A stretch of 64,000 nt of DNA from Saccharum officinarum (lineage: Eukaryota; Streptophyta; Magnoliopsida; Poales; Poaceae). The notes below the pieces were generated by a model. That model had not been told where the DNA came from. It did not search any database and was given only the letters and a program-made list of their open reading frames with translations. The DNA lies in assembly GCA_020631735.1 (NCBI GenBank), contig CM036168.1, forward strand, positions 99,902,036-99,966,035, given 5' to 3'. This document shows positions 34,380-46,224 of the stretch, one piece after another; within the stretch, counting starts at the first letter, position 1, and every line of letters starts with the position of its first letter. Position numbers and translations under genes: made by a program.

Positions 34380-34992
34380 CTTGCTCAAGAGTCCCCGAGA
34401 CTCGAGTAGGGTATCAGAGGCGACGAGCAGTAAATGCCCTGCTCTCCGACCAGCCAATGTAATAGGCTTAGAGCTGTAGAAGGAGGACATAGTTGTGTTA
34501 TTGTAAACTTGAGCCTCTTCAGGTAAGCTTGTAATAACGTAACTGTATATCATTATAAGCTTGTTTGCTTTATACAAAACGTGTTTAAGCTTGATTTTTT
34601 TTATGTTGGTGTAACTAAGTAGGAACGTGTTAACGTTCAGTTTAGTTGTACCGTTTTGCTCGTCACATCATCCCGAAGGTTTTGTGCGGCCCTTGGTTGG
34701 CATGTGGTCGGAGTGTGAGGTAACATGACCTGTGCACACGTGGACATGGACAAGTCAAACCAAGGGGGGACCTACCGATCACCCGCAACGTGGAGAGCGG
34801 ATCTCGTGCACGTGTTGGGAGGAACCGGAGACAGGACCTGCTCCGAAAACCATAGAAGGAGTGGTGGTCGGCTTGTACTGGCTAAATCAGAATATCCATA
34901 AAATTCGTAGTGACACATTAGAGTGGTCGGAGAAATCATAATTGCTTTATTAAAGTAAATCGAAAATGTAAGTTGAGTACATATCTCAGTAA
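34380..34992. other. Convergent 3' region between antisense gene and integrase
   Basis: 613 bp holding the 3' untranslated parts of both convergent genes. Overlapping transcripts here would form double-stranded RNA. No further frame with a domain was seen. Confidence 0.5.
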
Positions 34993-37900
34993 TTAAGCAT
35001 AGAAACGTCTAAGCTTGTCGATGTGCCACGAGTTTGGTACGTCTGTGCCGTCCAGGTGAGCTAACCTGTAAGACGTTGGGCGTGTGACTTCCTTGATCAT
35101 GAAGGGTCCCTCCCATGGGGTTGCGAGTTTGTGGACGCCGGCCTGGTTCGTCTTCCACTTGAGTACTAAATCTCCGACCACGAAGAAACGCTCTTTAACG
35201 TTCTTGTTGTAGTACCTGCGCAAAACAGCAAGGTATTTGGCCGTGCGTACGCAAGAATCGAGCCTTTTCTCCTCTGCGCTGTTGATTTCTAGCTCCCGTA
35301 CTTCCTTGACCTTGCCCTCGTCAAAGTTCTCTACCCGTGCTGATCTGAAAGCTATATCTATTGGGAGGACTGCCTCAGCGCCATAAACCATAAAGTATGG
35401 TGAGACGCCGGTGTTACGACTGGGCTGAGTTCGGAGGCCCCATACCACGGCTGGTAGCTCCTTGAGCCATCTACCAGGAGCTTTATCGTTTGCTCTGTAC
35501 ATCCTCTTCTTCAATGCGTCCAAAATCATGCCATTTGCCCGCTCGACTTGTCCATTAGCTCTAGGGTGTGCCACCGAGACGTATTTTACAACTATGCTCC
35601 TTTCATCGCAGAAGTCCCAAAAAGCGTTCCCGGTGAACTGAGTACCCAAATCGGTAATGATGCTGTTGGGCACGCCGAAACGGTGGATGACCTGGTCGAG
35701 GAATGTGACAGCTTTCTCTGAAGATGCCTGTACCAGATGCATGTATTCTATCCACTTAGAAAATTTATCAATTAGAACGAAGACGAATGTAAATTTCCCA
35801 GGAGCCGGTTTGAAAGGCCCGATCATGTCCAGTCCCCAGCATGCGAAGGGCCAAGAGGCTGGAATCGTCAGGATCTCGTGTGCTGGCACATGGATTCTCT
35901 TGGAGAAGAACTGACAACCCTTGCAGCGGCGAACTAGCTTCTCTGCGTCGGCTACTGCTGACGGCCAATAGAAACCTGCTCGGAAAGCCTTACCGACCAG
36001 TGTTCTTGAGGCCGCGTGCTTGCCGCAGGAGCCAGAGTGGATTTGGTCTAGGAGATGCTCGCCTTCCACCTGGGTTACACACTTCATAAAGATTTCCTCC
36101 TTAGCGTTTTTGCGCCATAACTTGCCATCGACGAGCAGATACTGCTTACTGCGACGCATCAGGCGCTCATTTTCTATTCGATCGATATAACGGCTATCAT
36201 CTGTTAAGTACTTGATGAAGGGTGTTCTCTAGTCTGGCTCATTAGTGGTCGGAAGCGGCTCAGTTGTGCTCGGCGCCGGAACCGTAGCCACTAATTGCTG
36301 GTCTGAAACTTTGTCGGTTGTTGAATCTTCGTCTTCAATGGAAGGCGTGAGCAGGTCTTGGACGAATACTCCATGTGGGATTTTGGCTCGGGAGGATCCT
36401 AACTTTGACAACGCATCTGCTGCCTGGTTCTTGTCCCGGACCACGTGTATGTACTCGATGCCATAGAACCTTCCATCCAGCTTTCTTATCGACTTGCAAT
36501 ATGCGCCCATCTTTTCACTGGTCGTGTCCCAGTCCTTGTTGAGTTGGTTAATGACCAGAGCTGAATCTCCATAGACATAGAGACATTTAACTCCAAGCTC
36601 AACCGCAATGCGTAGACCATGCAGGCAGGCTTCATACTCGGCGGCATTATTAGATGCTGGGAAGTAAATCCTGAAGACATACCGGAGTTGCTCCTTGGAT
36701 GGTGATACGAAAAGAACTCCTGCTCCCGCACCGTCAATATTGAGAGAACCATCGAAGTACATCGTCCAAGATTCGTCGGATCCCAGAGAGACAGGCGTGC
36801 TTAAGTCTGTCCACTCGACGATGAAATCGACGAGTGCCTGAGACTTGATTGTAGTACGGCTTGCAAATTCCAAGGAAAAGGGGCATAGCTCCATTGCCCA
36901 TTTGACAATGCGTCCGTTCGCATCCTTATTGCGAATGATGTCCCCCAAAGGATACTCGGTCATGACCACCACACGATATCCGTCGAAGTAATGTCTCAAC
37001 TTTCGGGATGTTATCAGTATGGCGTAGAGCAGTTTGTGAATCTGTGGGTACCTGGTCTTGGATTCGTTGAGTACCTCACTAATGAAATAGATTGGCCGCT
37101 GTACCTTGTAGGCGTGGCTCGGCTCGTCGCGCTCGACCACCATTGTAGTGGAAACCACCTGATCGGTTGCCGCAATGTAAAGGAGGAGAGTTTCATCTTC
37201 TCTGGGAGCAGTAAGTACCGGAGGTGACGTGAGGTATTGTTTCAGCTGCGTGAAGGCAGCGTCTACTTCCTCCGACCACTCAAACTTCTCGGATGCTTTG
37301 AGCAGTTTGAAGAACGGTAGTCCTTTTTCTCCTAATCTTGATATGAAACGGCTTAGAGCAGCCATGTAGCCGGTGAGCTTCTGGACATCCTTCACCTTTT
37401 TTGGGGGCTTCATGTCTAAGACAGCTTTGACTTTCTCTGGGTTAGGGCGTATGCCGTCGTGACTGACGACGTTGCCGAGCAATATGACAGAAGGGACACC
37501 AAAGATGCACTTCTTTGGGTTTAATTTCCATTGGAACGTATTAAGGGCTGCGAAGGTGCGTTCCATATTGTCAACAAGGGTATGTACTTCCTTGGTTTTG
37601 ACAACTACATCGTCGACGTAAGCCTCGACGAGGCCATCTTTTATCTCGTCATTGAGGCAGGCCTGTATAGCGCGTTGGTAGGTAGCACCGGCGTTTTTGA
37701 GCCTGAACGACATAGTCGTGTAGCAGTAGGCGCCGAAAGGCGTGATAAAAGACGTCTTGATCTGGTCGTCCTTTTTGAGAGCGATCTGGTGATAACCAGA
37801 GTAGCAATCGAGAAAGGAAAGCAGCTCGCAACCGGCGGTTGAATCTACGACCTCGTCTATGCGAGGTAAGCCAAAGGAGTCCTTAGGGCAGTGTTTGTTG

Positions 37901-39177
37901 AGATTAGTGTAATCAACGCACATTCTCCATTCATTATTCTTTTTGCGTACAAGGACCGGGTTGGCTAACCATTCTGGATGATACACTTCTTTGATAAATC
38001 CGGCTGCCAAAAGCCGTGTAACTTCTACCCTAATCGCCTCCTTTTTGTCGCGAGCGAAACATCGTAGCTTCTGCTTGATTGGTTTGGCCTTGCTGTTGAC
38101 ATTTAAGGAGTGCTCAATCAGGTTCCGAGGTACACCGGGCATGTTGGAAGGTTTCCATGCAAACACATCCACGTTGCCCCTCAAGAACCTGACGAGCGTG
38201 TCTTCCTATTTGGAACCCAGGTTGGCCCCGATGAGGACCGTTTTGCTGGGATCGCCCTCGACCAGCTGGATCGTCTTGTGCTCCTTGGACCTGATGTTCT
38301 TACGCGGAGCCTCAAGCTCTGGGATCTCCAGGTGGTCGGCCGAGGTCTTCTTAGCGTCGAGGATGGTCTCGGCCATGCGAATAGAGAGGTCGTGGGCCTC
38401 TGCTATTTTGAAGTTGTCGTCCTCGCAGGTATAAGCTGCGTATACGTTGCCCCTGAGGGTTAAAACTCCTTTCTCAGTAGGCATCTTGAGCACCAGATAC
38501 CTGTAATGAGGTATGGCCATGAACTTGGTGAGCGACGGTCGACCAAGAATAGCATGGTAGGTGCCATCGAAGTCAGCGACCACGAAGTTGACGTAGTCGG
38601 TGCGAAAATGGTCCGGAGTCCCAAATTGCACAGGTAGCGTGATCTGCCCGAGAGGCGTGGAGCTCTGTCCGGGGAGAACGCCCCAGAACTATGCCTCATA
38701 CGGCTTCAGGTCCGCCTGGGCTATTTTCAGAGCGGGCAGGCTGTTTTTGAACAGTATATCAATGGAGCTGCCGCCGTCGATCAGTACCCTGTTGAATTGA
38801 ACCTTGTTGATACAAGGATTGAGGACCAGGGGAAAACGCCCTGGCTCGGGTATGGCCGCCCATTGGTCCTTCCTGCTGAAGTAGATTTCACGGTGAGACC
38901 ACGGAGGAAACCGCGGATCGGTGAGAAGGTTGTCGGTGTTTGCCACGTTCAAGCAAGCGCGGGCGAGCAGCTTGCGTTCTCGTTTGGTCTCAATGGACAC
39001 CTTGCCGCCGATGATGGTGTGCACACGATCAGTCGGTTTGACGTATTTATGACGAGGGTCTGCATCGTCGTCGTCGTTGTCCTCGTTGCGTTGTTTCCCC
39101 GCGTCGTTAGGCTTGTCGGACGCATCCGGAGCCTGTTGACGCATGTAGATAGTCTTGAGGACGCGGCAATTCTCCAT
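34993..39177 (-). pseudogene. Gypsy pol: protease, reverse transcriptase, RNase H, integrase
   Basis: One reading frame broken by amber codons at 38689-38691, 38206-38208 and 36229-36231. Protease: NRVLIDGGSS at about 38780 (DGG variant of DxG). Reverse transcriptase (36229-38184 block): [12 protein letters not shown] and the catalytic AYVDD at residues 188-192 of that block. The usual FGLKNA is FRLKNA, possibly a lesion. RNase [28 protein letters not shown] and [12 protein letters not shown]. Integrase (34993-36159): HHCC finger ending CKGCQFF, then the DDE triad in LDMIGPF, IITDLGTQF and GQVERAN; the C terminus ends HIDKLRRFYA. The codon replaced at 36229 is most likely Trp, and at the other two Gln. 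Reverse transcription would fail without readthrough. Confidence 0.9.
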
Positions 39178-39481
39178 GGTGTGGTTTGACTTAGGATGGA
39201 GCGGTAGGGCCCCTTCAATGTTTTGGCATAGTCGTCCTCGTAGTTACGACGTCCACCACCCTTTTTCACGGTATTGACCTCGCCGTCGTCTTCCCGAGCG
39301 CGCTTGCTCCTGTAATCGTCACGGCAGTTGCGCCGCGGATTACGTTGATCACGGTGGTCGCGGGAGTCGTCGCGCTGATTGCGGCGGTCAAAATTGTCGT
39401 TCCGACCACGATTGCCGCGGTAATCGTCGTGTTGTGGAGGGTGGTCGGAGCGTGGAAACCTTGCTGCTTCTTCAACGATTA
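39178..39481 (-). pseudogene. Gag-pol linker: arginine-rich region, shifted frames
   Basis: After gag stops at 39479 the polypeptide continues in the -1 frame with IIVEEAARFPRSD and a long Arg/Asp-rich stretch (RGNRGRNDNFDRRNQRDD), probably nucleic-acid binding. Between about 39210 and 39230 one base seems lost, moving the frame to pol (PLHPKSNHTMENC, a relic of a zinc-knuckle-like motif). Two frame changes thus separate gag from pol. Confidence 0.75.
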
Positions 39482-41629
39482 TTTTTTAGCGTCGTCAGCG
39501 TCCGCGTATTTCTTAGCGGTGGCCAGAAGCGCTGTTACTGATTTAGGTCTCTTCCGGAGGAGCTTGTCTCTTAGGGAGTCGTGGAACCGGAGGCCGGTGA
39601 CGAAAGCCTCGATTGCTTCATTGTCGGAGATTGATGGGACCTTGATGCGCATCTCCGAGAAACGCCGAACGTACTCGCGCAGTGGTTCATCCTTTCGATC
39701 TCGGATCCGTTGCAGATCGTACTTGTTGCCGGGTTGTTCACAAGTAGCGATGAAATTGTTGATGAAGGCCTGCCTGAGCTCCTGCCAAGAGTCAAAATAG
39801 TTCGCTGGCAATCTAACCAGCCATTGGTGACCTGCATGACCAACAGCGACTGGGAAGTAGTTAGACATGATGTGCTCGTCAGCCATAGCTGAGCGGCACG
39901 TAGTTTCGTAGAGCATGACCCATAATTCGGGGTTTTCCTTGCCGTCGTACTTCTGAAGTTTCTCGAGTTTGAAATTCTTGGGCCATATGACTTGGCGAAG
40001 GTGTGGAGTGAACTGTTTCAAACCTGGCGAGCCGTGGGCGGTGTCATATTCCATACGGCGATAGCTTTCATGGGATGCACGATCGTCGGCTCTCTGGTTG
40101 ATGCGAGCGCGCAGATCATGTCCGACGAGGTAATGGCGAAGATCGTTATTGCCATCGCGGCGATCTCGATTGCCATCTGGATTAGCCCTGCGACCGTGGT
40201 TATCACGGCGATTGTCACGGTTATCTCGGCGGTCGTCGCCTCGAACGTCGTGGCGGTTACCCTCCCGGCGGCGGTTGTCATCCCGACCACTATCATAACC
40301 ATCGTTTCCGCCTTGACGATTGTCCGATGGGTCGTTATTGCGTGAGCCGCGTTGATTGAATGGCTGTGAGCGACTTGAGTATTGGCGGCTGTGGCTTGAT
40401 TCGACAGAAACGGATGGAGCCCGGGCTTGATTCATCTCTGCAGTCTGAGCCATAGCAGCTGTCAGATAAGCTTGTATGTCATCACGGACTGCCTGGGTCT
40501 CGGGAGTGTTAGGCAGCCGCTGCATTGTCGCCATGGCAACGGCCACGTTGGCGCTTGGGGTCTTCAAGACTTGTTTGTCCCCCACCCTGTCGAAAGCATT
40601 GTTGAGGTCACGTGGTCGGACCCTTATGCGTCGTGCCTCCTGGTCTGCTTCAGCTTCGATTTGCCGGCGATTAAACCGGTCAATATTGCGTGCTTCGCGT
40701 GCAGTCTTTTCTTGTTCTGTTTCGCCAACTGCTGGCGGCTCATCGTTGCTGACAACATGGATCAAATCCCCTCGTCTTGGCGGGAAAGACGGAAATTGGG
40801 GGAAACCCGAGGCGTGATCTGGTAGATCCAGATCGTATTTGACGCCTTCATCTTCGTGACGTTGAAGCTCGGTGTGGACAGATGCGTTGGATGCGATGCC
40901 AGATGAGGAGCTGGAGTCACCCTCTCGGACTGTGTGGACAGATCCTTCTCGGTAATCTTCAATCCGGACCATGTTGACGATGTTGCATGGCTTCAGCCGA
41001 GATCGGTGTATAGGACCTGGATCCGAGCGGCGTCGTAGGTTGTGCGCGTAGCTGGAGGCAGCATTTTGCAGGCCATAGGGCTGGACCTGGTGGTTCTCCA
41101 TCGGGGCTTCGTACCCGCAGAGTCGGAGACCCGTCGCGAAGGCTGGCTGGCGACGAGTGGAGCGCCCCTCAGGAGTAGATACGATCACAAGATCTGTTCC
41201 AAGTCGTGCAGGACGACTGGTCCGAGCCGGTCGGATAGATCTGTTGTGGGGAGCCGTTACCTGCTCATTAGGTTGGCTTCGAATCGTACTTACCAGAGCT
41301 AGGGTTTCAGTGAGTTTGATGCCGACCCGATCGATGGAGTCGAGCAGGTCGGTGTTGTCGATCTGCTTTCCTCTGTAGCGGGGAAGCGGACGACTGGTTG
41401 TCGGCGTGGCTGTAGGCGTGCTCGGAGCCAGATGTACCGTGGTCGGAGGCAGATCCATCGTGGTCGGAGCCGTGTTTGCCGTGGTCGGAGCCGTAGCCGA
41501 TGCAGGTGAAGTAGTCGTCGGCGCGGGTTGAATCCACGCTTCCTCCGCGGTCATGGCGATGGAGACGTCGGGGTCGGTGATCCAAGTGATCTGGCCGACA
41601 GTGAACGTGAGGCCGTTGGGCACAGCCAT
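39479..41629 (-). CDS. Gypsy gag
   Basis: Open from the first ATG at 41629 (MAVPNGLTFTVGQITW) to TAA at 39479; the open frame extends upstream to the primer site at 41698 without another ATG. N-terminal Thr/Pro/Ala-rich stretch, then an acidic/arginine-rich middle (RRDNRDNRRDNHG). The capsid-like retrotrans_gag domain lies at the end (KNFKLEKLQKYDGKENPE, DSWQELRQAFINNFI, YADADDAKK). The stop follows a run of six A; a -1 shift there continues into the linker. Gag itself looks intact and could assemble particles. Confidence 0.82.
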   Translation of the reverse strand: MAVPNGLTFTVGQITWITDPDVSIAMTAEEAWIQPAPTTTSPASATAPTTANTAPTTMDLPPTTVHLAPSTPTATPTTSRPLPRYRGKQIDNTDLLDSIDRVGIKLTETLALVSTIRSQPNEQVTAPHNRSIRPARTSRPARLGTDLVIVSTPEGRSTRRQPAFATGLRLCGYEAPMENHQVQPYGLQNAASSYAHNLRRRSDPGPIHRSRLKPCNIVNMVRIEDYREGSVHTVREGDSSSSSGIASNASVHTELQRHEDEGVKYDLDLPDHASGFPQFPSFPPRRGDLIHVVSNDEPPAVGETEQEKTAREARNIDRFNRRQIEAEADQEARRIRVRPRDLNNAFDRVGDKQVLKTPSANVAVAMATMQRLPNTPETQAVRDDIQAYLTAAMAQTAEMNQARAPSVSVESSHSRQYSSRSQPFNQRGSRNNDPSDNRQGGNDGYDSGRDDNRRREGNRHDVRGDDRRDNRDNRRDNHGRRANPDGNRDRRDGNNDLRHYLVGHDLRARINQRADDRASHESYRRMEYDTAHGSPGLKQFTPHLRQVIWPKNFKLEKLQKYDGKENPELWVMLYETTCRSAMADEHIMSNYFPVAVGHAGHQWLVRLPANYFDSWQELRQAFINNFIATCEQPGNKYDLQRIRDRKDEPLREYVRRFSEMRIKVPSISDNEAIEAFVTGLRFHDSLRDKLLRKRPKSVTALLATAKKYADADDAKK

Positions 41630-41682
41630 GGAGCTGGAGATGATGACCTTCTTGTTTGCTTGGAGAGCAGTACGCACACCCC

Positions 41683-41698
41683 CTACCTGGTGCGCCAC
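41683..41698 (-). other. Primer-binding site region of the Gypsy element
   Basis: Immediately inside the 5' LTR the minus strand reads GTGGCGCACCAGGTAGG. The truncated copy at 24718 has GTGACGCGCCAGGTAGG at the same place. TGGCGC after a spacer base is a usual primer-site start; the tRNA was not identified. Confidence 0.6.
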
Positions 41699-42171
41699 TG
41701 TCGACGAAATATGGTCGGCAGTCTACCTAGGGGTATGCCTAAGGTAGTAGATTATCGGCAGACAGATGCGCAAGCTCCAAACAAGATGGTGACGCAAGAC
41801 AGACACGAAGTTTTATCCAGGTTCGGCCGCCAAGAAGGCGTAATACCTACGTCCTGCGTCTGATTTGTATTGTGGTATGTCAATGAGAGATGTTTTTTAG
41901 AGGGGTCCCCTGCCCGCCTTATATAGTCCGGGGGGCAGGGTTATAGATCTGAAAACTAATCCTAGTCAGTTACAATTGCCATATGTAGCCGGATAAGGAT
42001 TCCTATTCTAACCGACCAGGATCCTGCTCGGTCGCCAAATCCGTCTTGATTCCTTGTGCGGGACTCCGATCAGGTTAACTAGGCCGCATGTCGCCTTTTG
42101 GGTGGACTGAAACCATCGATCCAGGCCAGCCCAAGCTTAGCCGTAGGGGTATAGGGGTTAATACCCCCACA
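41699..42171 (-). repeat. 5' LTR of the Gypsy element
   Basis: 473 bp, same length as the 3' LTR, differing at about nine positions. The minus strand begins TGTGGGGGTATTAACCCC. A TATA-like TATATAAGG lies at about 41920 on that strand, suiting transcription toward gag. Confidence 0.9.
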
Positions 42172-45100
42172 CACTACATTGAGACTCCTTTCCCAATGCA
42201 TGTTAGCAGTGGCCAAACCACCCGCCCGATCTTTCAAGTTCATTCTCATTTTTCAATATTCATTAAGTATGTCGTCATGGCCATGTAAACATTTTATTTA
42301 AAAGCTTACCTTCTAAGCATAGCGAAGCATACTACGCATTTTTAGTAAAACAGGTATCAAGGTTGATATCGCAATAATCAAGGATGACAATGCAGCAATT
42401 AGGTTATCACTCAACTCCTAATTACTTAATGCAGTAAACCATAGTATAAATAATAAAAATTTGTAAAACTCAAGGTAGAGTTTAAATGCACCGGGGCTTG
42501 CCTTGCTCTGACGCGACGACTAACTCGGACTCACCGACTTCGACTTTCGGTCTGAAACCCACCGACGATAGCTCTTCTCTGGAAGCTTGCTCGGCAACTA
42601 CGACTTCTTCGAAAGCGGAAACTACACGAGTACATAACATGTTTCAACATGATGCTCGATGATAAACATGATGCTTGATGATGATATGCCATGATTTACG
42701 ACTTAAGTACAACTTTTCTTCGCGATACAGTCGTAAACAGAAAACCTACTAACTAGTAGCGACAAGTCCAGCGATACCAGCTTTTTATCCCTAAGTAAGT
42801 TACTAACGAGCTCAAACATGGAATTAAGGTGCCAAAGATCACCAATGATTAGTGACCTAAGGACATCACTCAATCAAAAGGGCACACAACACTTAAAGTT
42901 ATCAAATTAACATTTATTTACTATTTAATTAATTAGGGCATAATTAATAGTTGATCATACTTTATCTAAACAAGTTTAAACTTTTTCTATGGATTAAGAA
43001 TGACCTAAAACAGTGTCACAATAAATTTCATAATTTTTGGATTAATAATTTAATTATTAAAATTCATGGAACTTGCATTTAATCTTTATTGGAACTAATT
43101 AAATCTACTGCACAAAGTAAGCAAATGCAGGATTTAACATTTTTCCTAGATAGTTTACACATTGAGAAGCTTACACAAAAATTTTCAGGAATTTTAGAGC
43201 TCTACACAATTTTTAGTGAAATAAACAAATAGCATTACTATTCAAAATTTTGAAAAACAAAAACAAAAAACCGAACCGGGCCGACTCCCCTTTTCTTCCT
43301 CCGGCTCGGCCCACTGAGCGGCCCGCTGACAGGCTGACCCCAGCTCTCTCCCTCGCTCACTGACAGGCTGACCCCAGCTGTCATCACCTTCCTCTGCCCT
43401 CTCGCTCTCTCCCGCGCGCTCAATCATGCCCGCACGGTGGCCGGCCGGCGATCAAGGCGTCGGTCGATCAACCAACAAGACCAAAACCATCTACACCTTC
43501 CCATGAACCGATTGCGACCCTAAACACGTAAGCTCACCTCCCCTGCACCCTTCCCGACGGCTATGGCGGCACGATGGCCGCGGTGCCCGACGACCCGACG
43601 ATACAACGCGGTAGCGGCTAAATTAGCGTGAGGAAAAGGATCAGGAGCTCACAGCGGTGACGATGGCGGTCTCGGGGATGACGGAGAGGAGCCGGAGTGG
43701 CCTGGCCACAGGAGGCGACTGTGGTGGTGCTCCGACCGGAGTTGGACACGGGAGTGGGCGGTGCGGAGGCTCGGGCGAGAAAAAGGCTTGAACAATTGGA
43801 CCAATAGATGCGTGAGGGTGAGGCGAGCTTGCTGGTGCGAGTTGCGTGGCCAGTGGCGGCTTGACGGCGGCAGTGGCGAGCGATGGAGCTGCAGTGGCGG
43901 CGGTGGCGAAAACAGGGAAAACGAAAAACACCACGGTGACCTCGACGTATTTATAGACAATGGTCGCGGCTACAGCACTGGAATGCTCACGTCGTCGTGC
44001 TGGCGGTTGAGGGCGCGCCTAGAAGCTGGCCGAAGGCCACGGCGGCGCTCCGACGCCCATACCGCGCGGTGGTCGGCGGCGATTGGCCGGCCACTGTAGC
44101 TGTCCCCCCCCCAAATTTGAATTTTCAAACTGTTTTCTCAAATTACTTTCAAATTCATGTAACAACTTGAAAAATTCCCAAGATATGAAATCTTCAGAAT
44201 TTCAAGCTCTACAAGTTTTGTATTGAACACTTTTTCAAATTCTAACTGGATTTTGAAATTTGAGTTTAAATTCAAAAGGGGACACATTTTGGGGATTTGG
44301 TAATTTAGAAATTACTTTGGATTTCATATTGAAACTTCAAAATCTCCAAACACCAAAGTTGTACATCTAGATAACACCTACAACTTTTCTGTTTAAAACA
44401 TTTTCAAATTCTGCCTCCATTTTGAAATCTTAGTTTGGGGACAAAAATGAGTCAAATCTGAAATTTGTTTATTTTCAAAATTGCTCTACATTTTACACTA
44501 AAACTTTGAAAACTCAAAACACCAAAGTTGTAGCCCTTGAAAAGTTCTACAAACTTGGTTTTAAACTTTTTCCCAAAATTTGCTTAGATTTTGAATTATT
44601 TCAAAAGGGGTAAAATAGGGTTTTGAAATTTAGGGTTTTCGGAGGAATTTTCAATTGGAATTTGTTGCTACTTTGATTAGTGATTACTTAGTGATCAAAT
44701 CATCACCCAAGGGCATCATTTGGACCAACATGACATGGTTGACGAAATGCCACTCTTGGTTGAATAATTTAGCTTTTGAAATTCTTTTACATTTTCCCCA
44801 AATTTGAATTTAAATTCGAATCAGAAAACTCGTGACAAGTTTTTGGACTCCAACTCAAACTCAAACTTGGAGCTTCATTTTATGTGTTGGACTTGAGCTC
44901 ATACCCTACACTTGACACTAGTGTGCAACACAGTCACACACTTCAAATTACGCAGGGTATGGACTAAGTATTTGCGGTGTTATTCGAATTTAGGGTTTTT
45001 GGGTTCGGATCACACCACGGAGAAGCACACCCAATCTAGATAAGTAAACTTGTTTTACTTGATGCATAACAAGGTTGACCTAATCATGGATGCTTTGTGA

Positions 45101-45175
45101 TGCATTATGATGACATGGCAGATTAATTAGCACTATAACACCAGGGGTGTTACAGTTTATTCAGTTATCCTCAAG

Positions 45176-45320
45176 TTAATCCCCAATCAAATTATTTATA
45201 TGCGAAATTGTGAAGTGTAATTTGATTAATCCCCAATCAAATTATTTATATGTGAAAGTGTGAATTGTAATTTGATTATGATCTATTTATATGTGAAATT
45301 GGAACTGCAATTTGATTAGG
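45176..45320. repeat. Tandem repeat, 50-bp period, about three copies
   Basis: Units begin TTAATCCCCAATCAAATTAT at 45176 and 45226; a third, diverged copy (ATCTATTTATATGTGAAATT) follows near 45282. It lies just right of the solo LTR duplication. Confidence 0.7.
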
Positions 45321-46224
45321 ATCTCTAAGAGGTAACGCAATGTATCTACTTTCATCAATAGATAATTCTACATTTCCTTTGCCAAATAAATGACTTATTT
45401 GTTCTCTTTTCTTTGGATCACATATTTTGCTATATGAGATATCTTTTGTTATAAATATCGTCTTTATTTTATCGTAAATGGTGAGTGTTATTGCTCTTGC
45501 CCCTACCATTACTAGAAGTTGAATTTTAATGTAAAAAAAATTACGAATTAGTTATGCTATTTGTTTGAACATTATATAGGTCGCTATAATTATGATTGAG
45601 TTGGACACCCCACTCATTTGCTCTAGCTTCGCCCGTGGTGGAGGTCAATTAAGTAACAGTACTCCTAGGCAGGTGGTCAATTATGTCTTGCCGCAGTCCA
45701 CCCAAGATAAGGAGAAAGAGAGAAGAAGTGGAGCGCTAACAGAATGTCAGAAAAGGACGACCGTGAGGTCTTTGTGCCCTAATAACTCTACCCATCGGCT
45801 GCTCAACCGCCGGAAGGATACATAAGTACACATCACATGAACAATTTGGCTGATAAGAGCGCGCATTTAGTCCCTGTCGTTTTATACAGCGCCAAGAGAG
45901 GGCTCCCTGAAGCCCCCAACACCTAGTATATCCTAGGACCCCTGCATCAGTGAACAGCGATTCTTGTTGAACAAACAAACAAACAGACGTGTTCGAAACA
46001 GCCACCACGGACTGCAAACACAGTCTTGTGGACGTAAACAAAAAGCTTAATGAACTGTCTCCCACGGAGTACGCAGCTCTGGGTAAATGTGCTTTGCGAG
46101 TTTGCTCCGAATTTGCACGGCTAACCCTGGACCGCTGGAGCACTCGGTACTAGGAACCGGTACGGATACCGACGGAGAGACAGGAGACCATGCTAGCCAT
46201 TTCACTTTCGAATTTTGAGCATTT
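45321..46224. other. Spacer without recognised gene
   Basis: Short open frames at 45592 and 45736 have no domain or intron context. A hAT-like end GGCGAAGC-type sequence (complement of CTTCGCCCGTG) sits at about 45630; see the entry for 27917-28524. Confidence 0.4.

Larger units (their letters stand above)
29592..42171 (-). mobile_element. Tat-type Ty3/Gypsy retrotransposon, complete structure, 12,580 bp
   Basis: Two 473-bp LTRs (29592-30064 and 41699-42171) are flanked by CACTA on both sides (29587-29591 and 42172-42176). On the minus strand the order is 5' LTR, primer site, gag, protease, reverse transcriptase, RNase H, integrase, then a 4.9-kb 3' region that carries an antisense spliced gene on the plus strand. 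RT before integrase defines Ty3/Gypsy. An extra antisense gene between integrase and 3' LTR is known from Tat-lineage elements such as maize Grande. Gag-pol is inactivated by three amber codons and two frameshifts. About nine LTR differences by eye (1.9%) suggest roughly 0.7 million years at 1.3e-8 per site per year. Confidence 0.92.
28525..45154 (-). mobile_element. Solo LTR of about 4,045 bp, interrupted by a nested Gypsy element
   Basis: On the minus strand it begins TGTAACACCCCTGGTG (at 45154) and ends TTCTGTGACA (at 28525), TG...CA ends. It is flanked by GTTTA at 28520-28524 and 45155-45159, a perfect 5-bp duplication. The 12,580-bp Gypsy element and its duplicated CACTA sit inside; without them the LTR is about 4.05 kb. 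No internal coding region exists, so this is a solo LTR left by recombination. The long LTR is like that of large Gypsy families; the family is not certain. GC-rich text at 43240-44110 contains open frames without known domains. Confidence 0.85.

Noticed and set aside
37991..40817. Plus-strand frames across Gypsy gag and pol (for example 37991-38434 and 40427-40825)
   Set aside because: They are antisense to clear gag and pol domains, have no domain of their own and no intron structure, unlike the real antisense gene at 31186.
43238..44110. GC-rich frames on both strands inside the solo LTR
   Set aside because: Proline/serine-rich low-complexity translations, no known domain, no splice sites; they lie inside an LTR with TG...CA ends.
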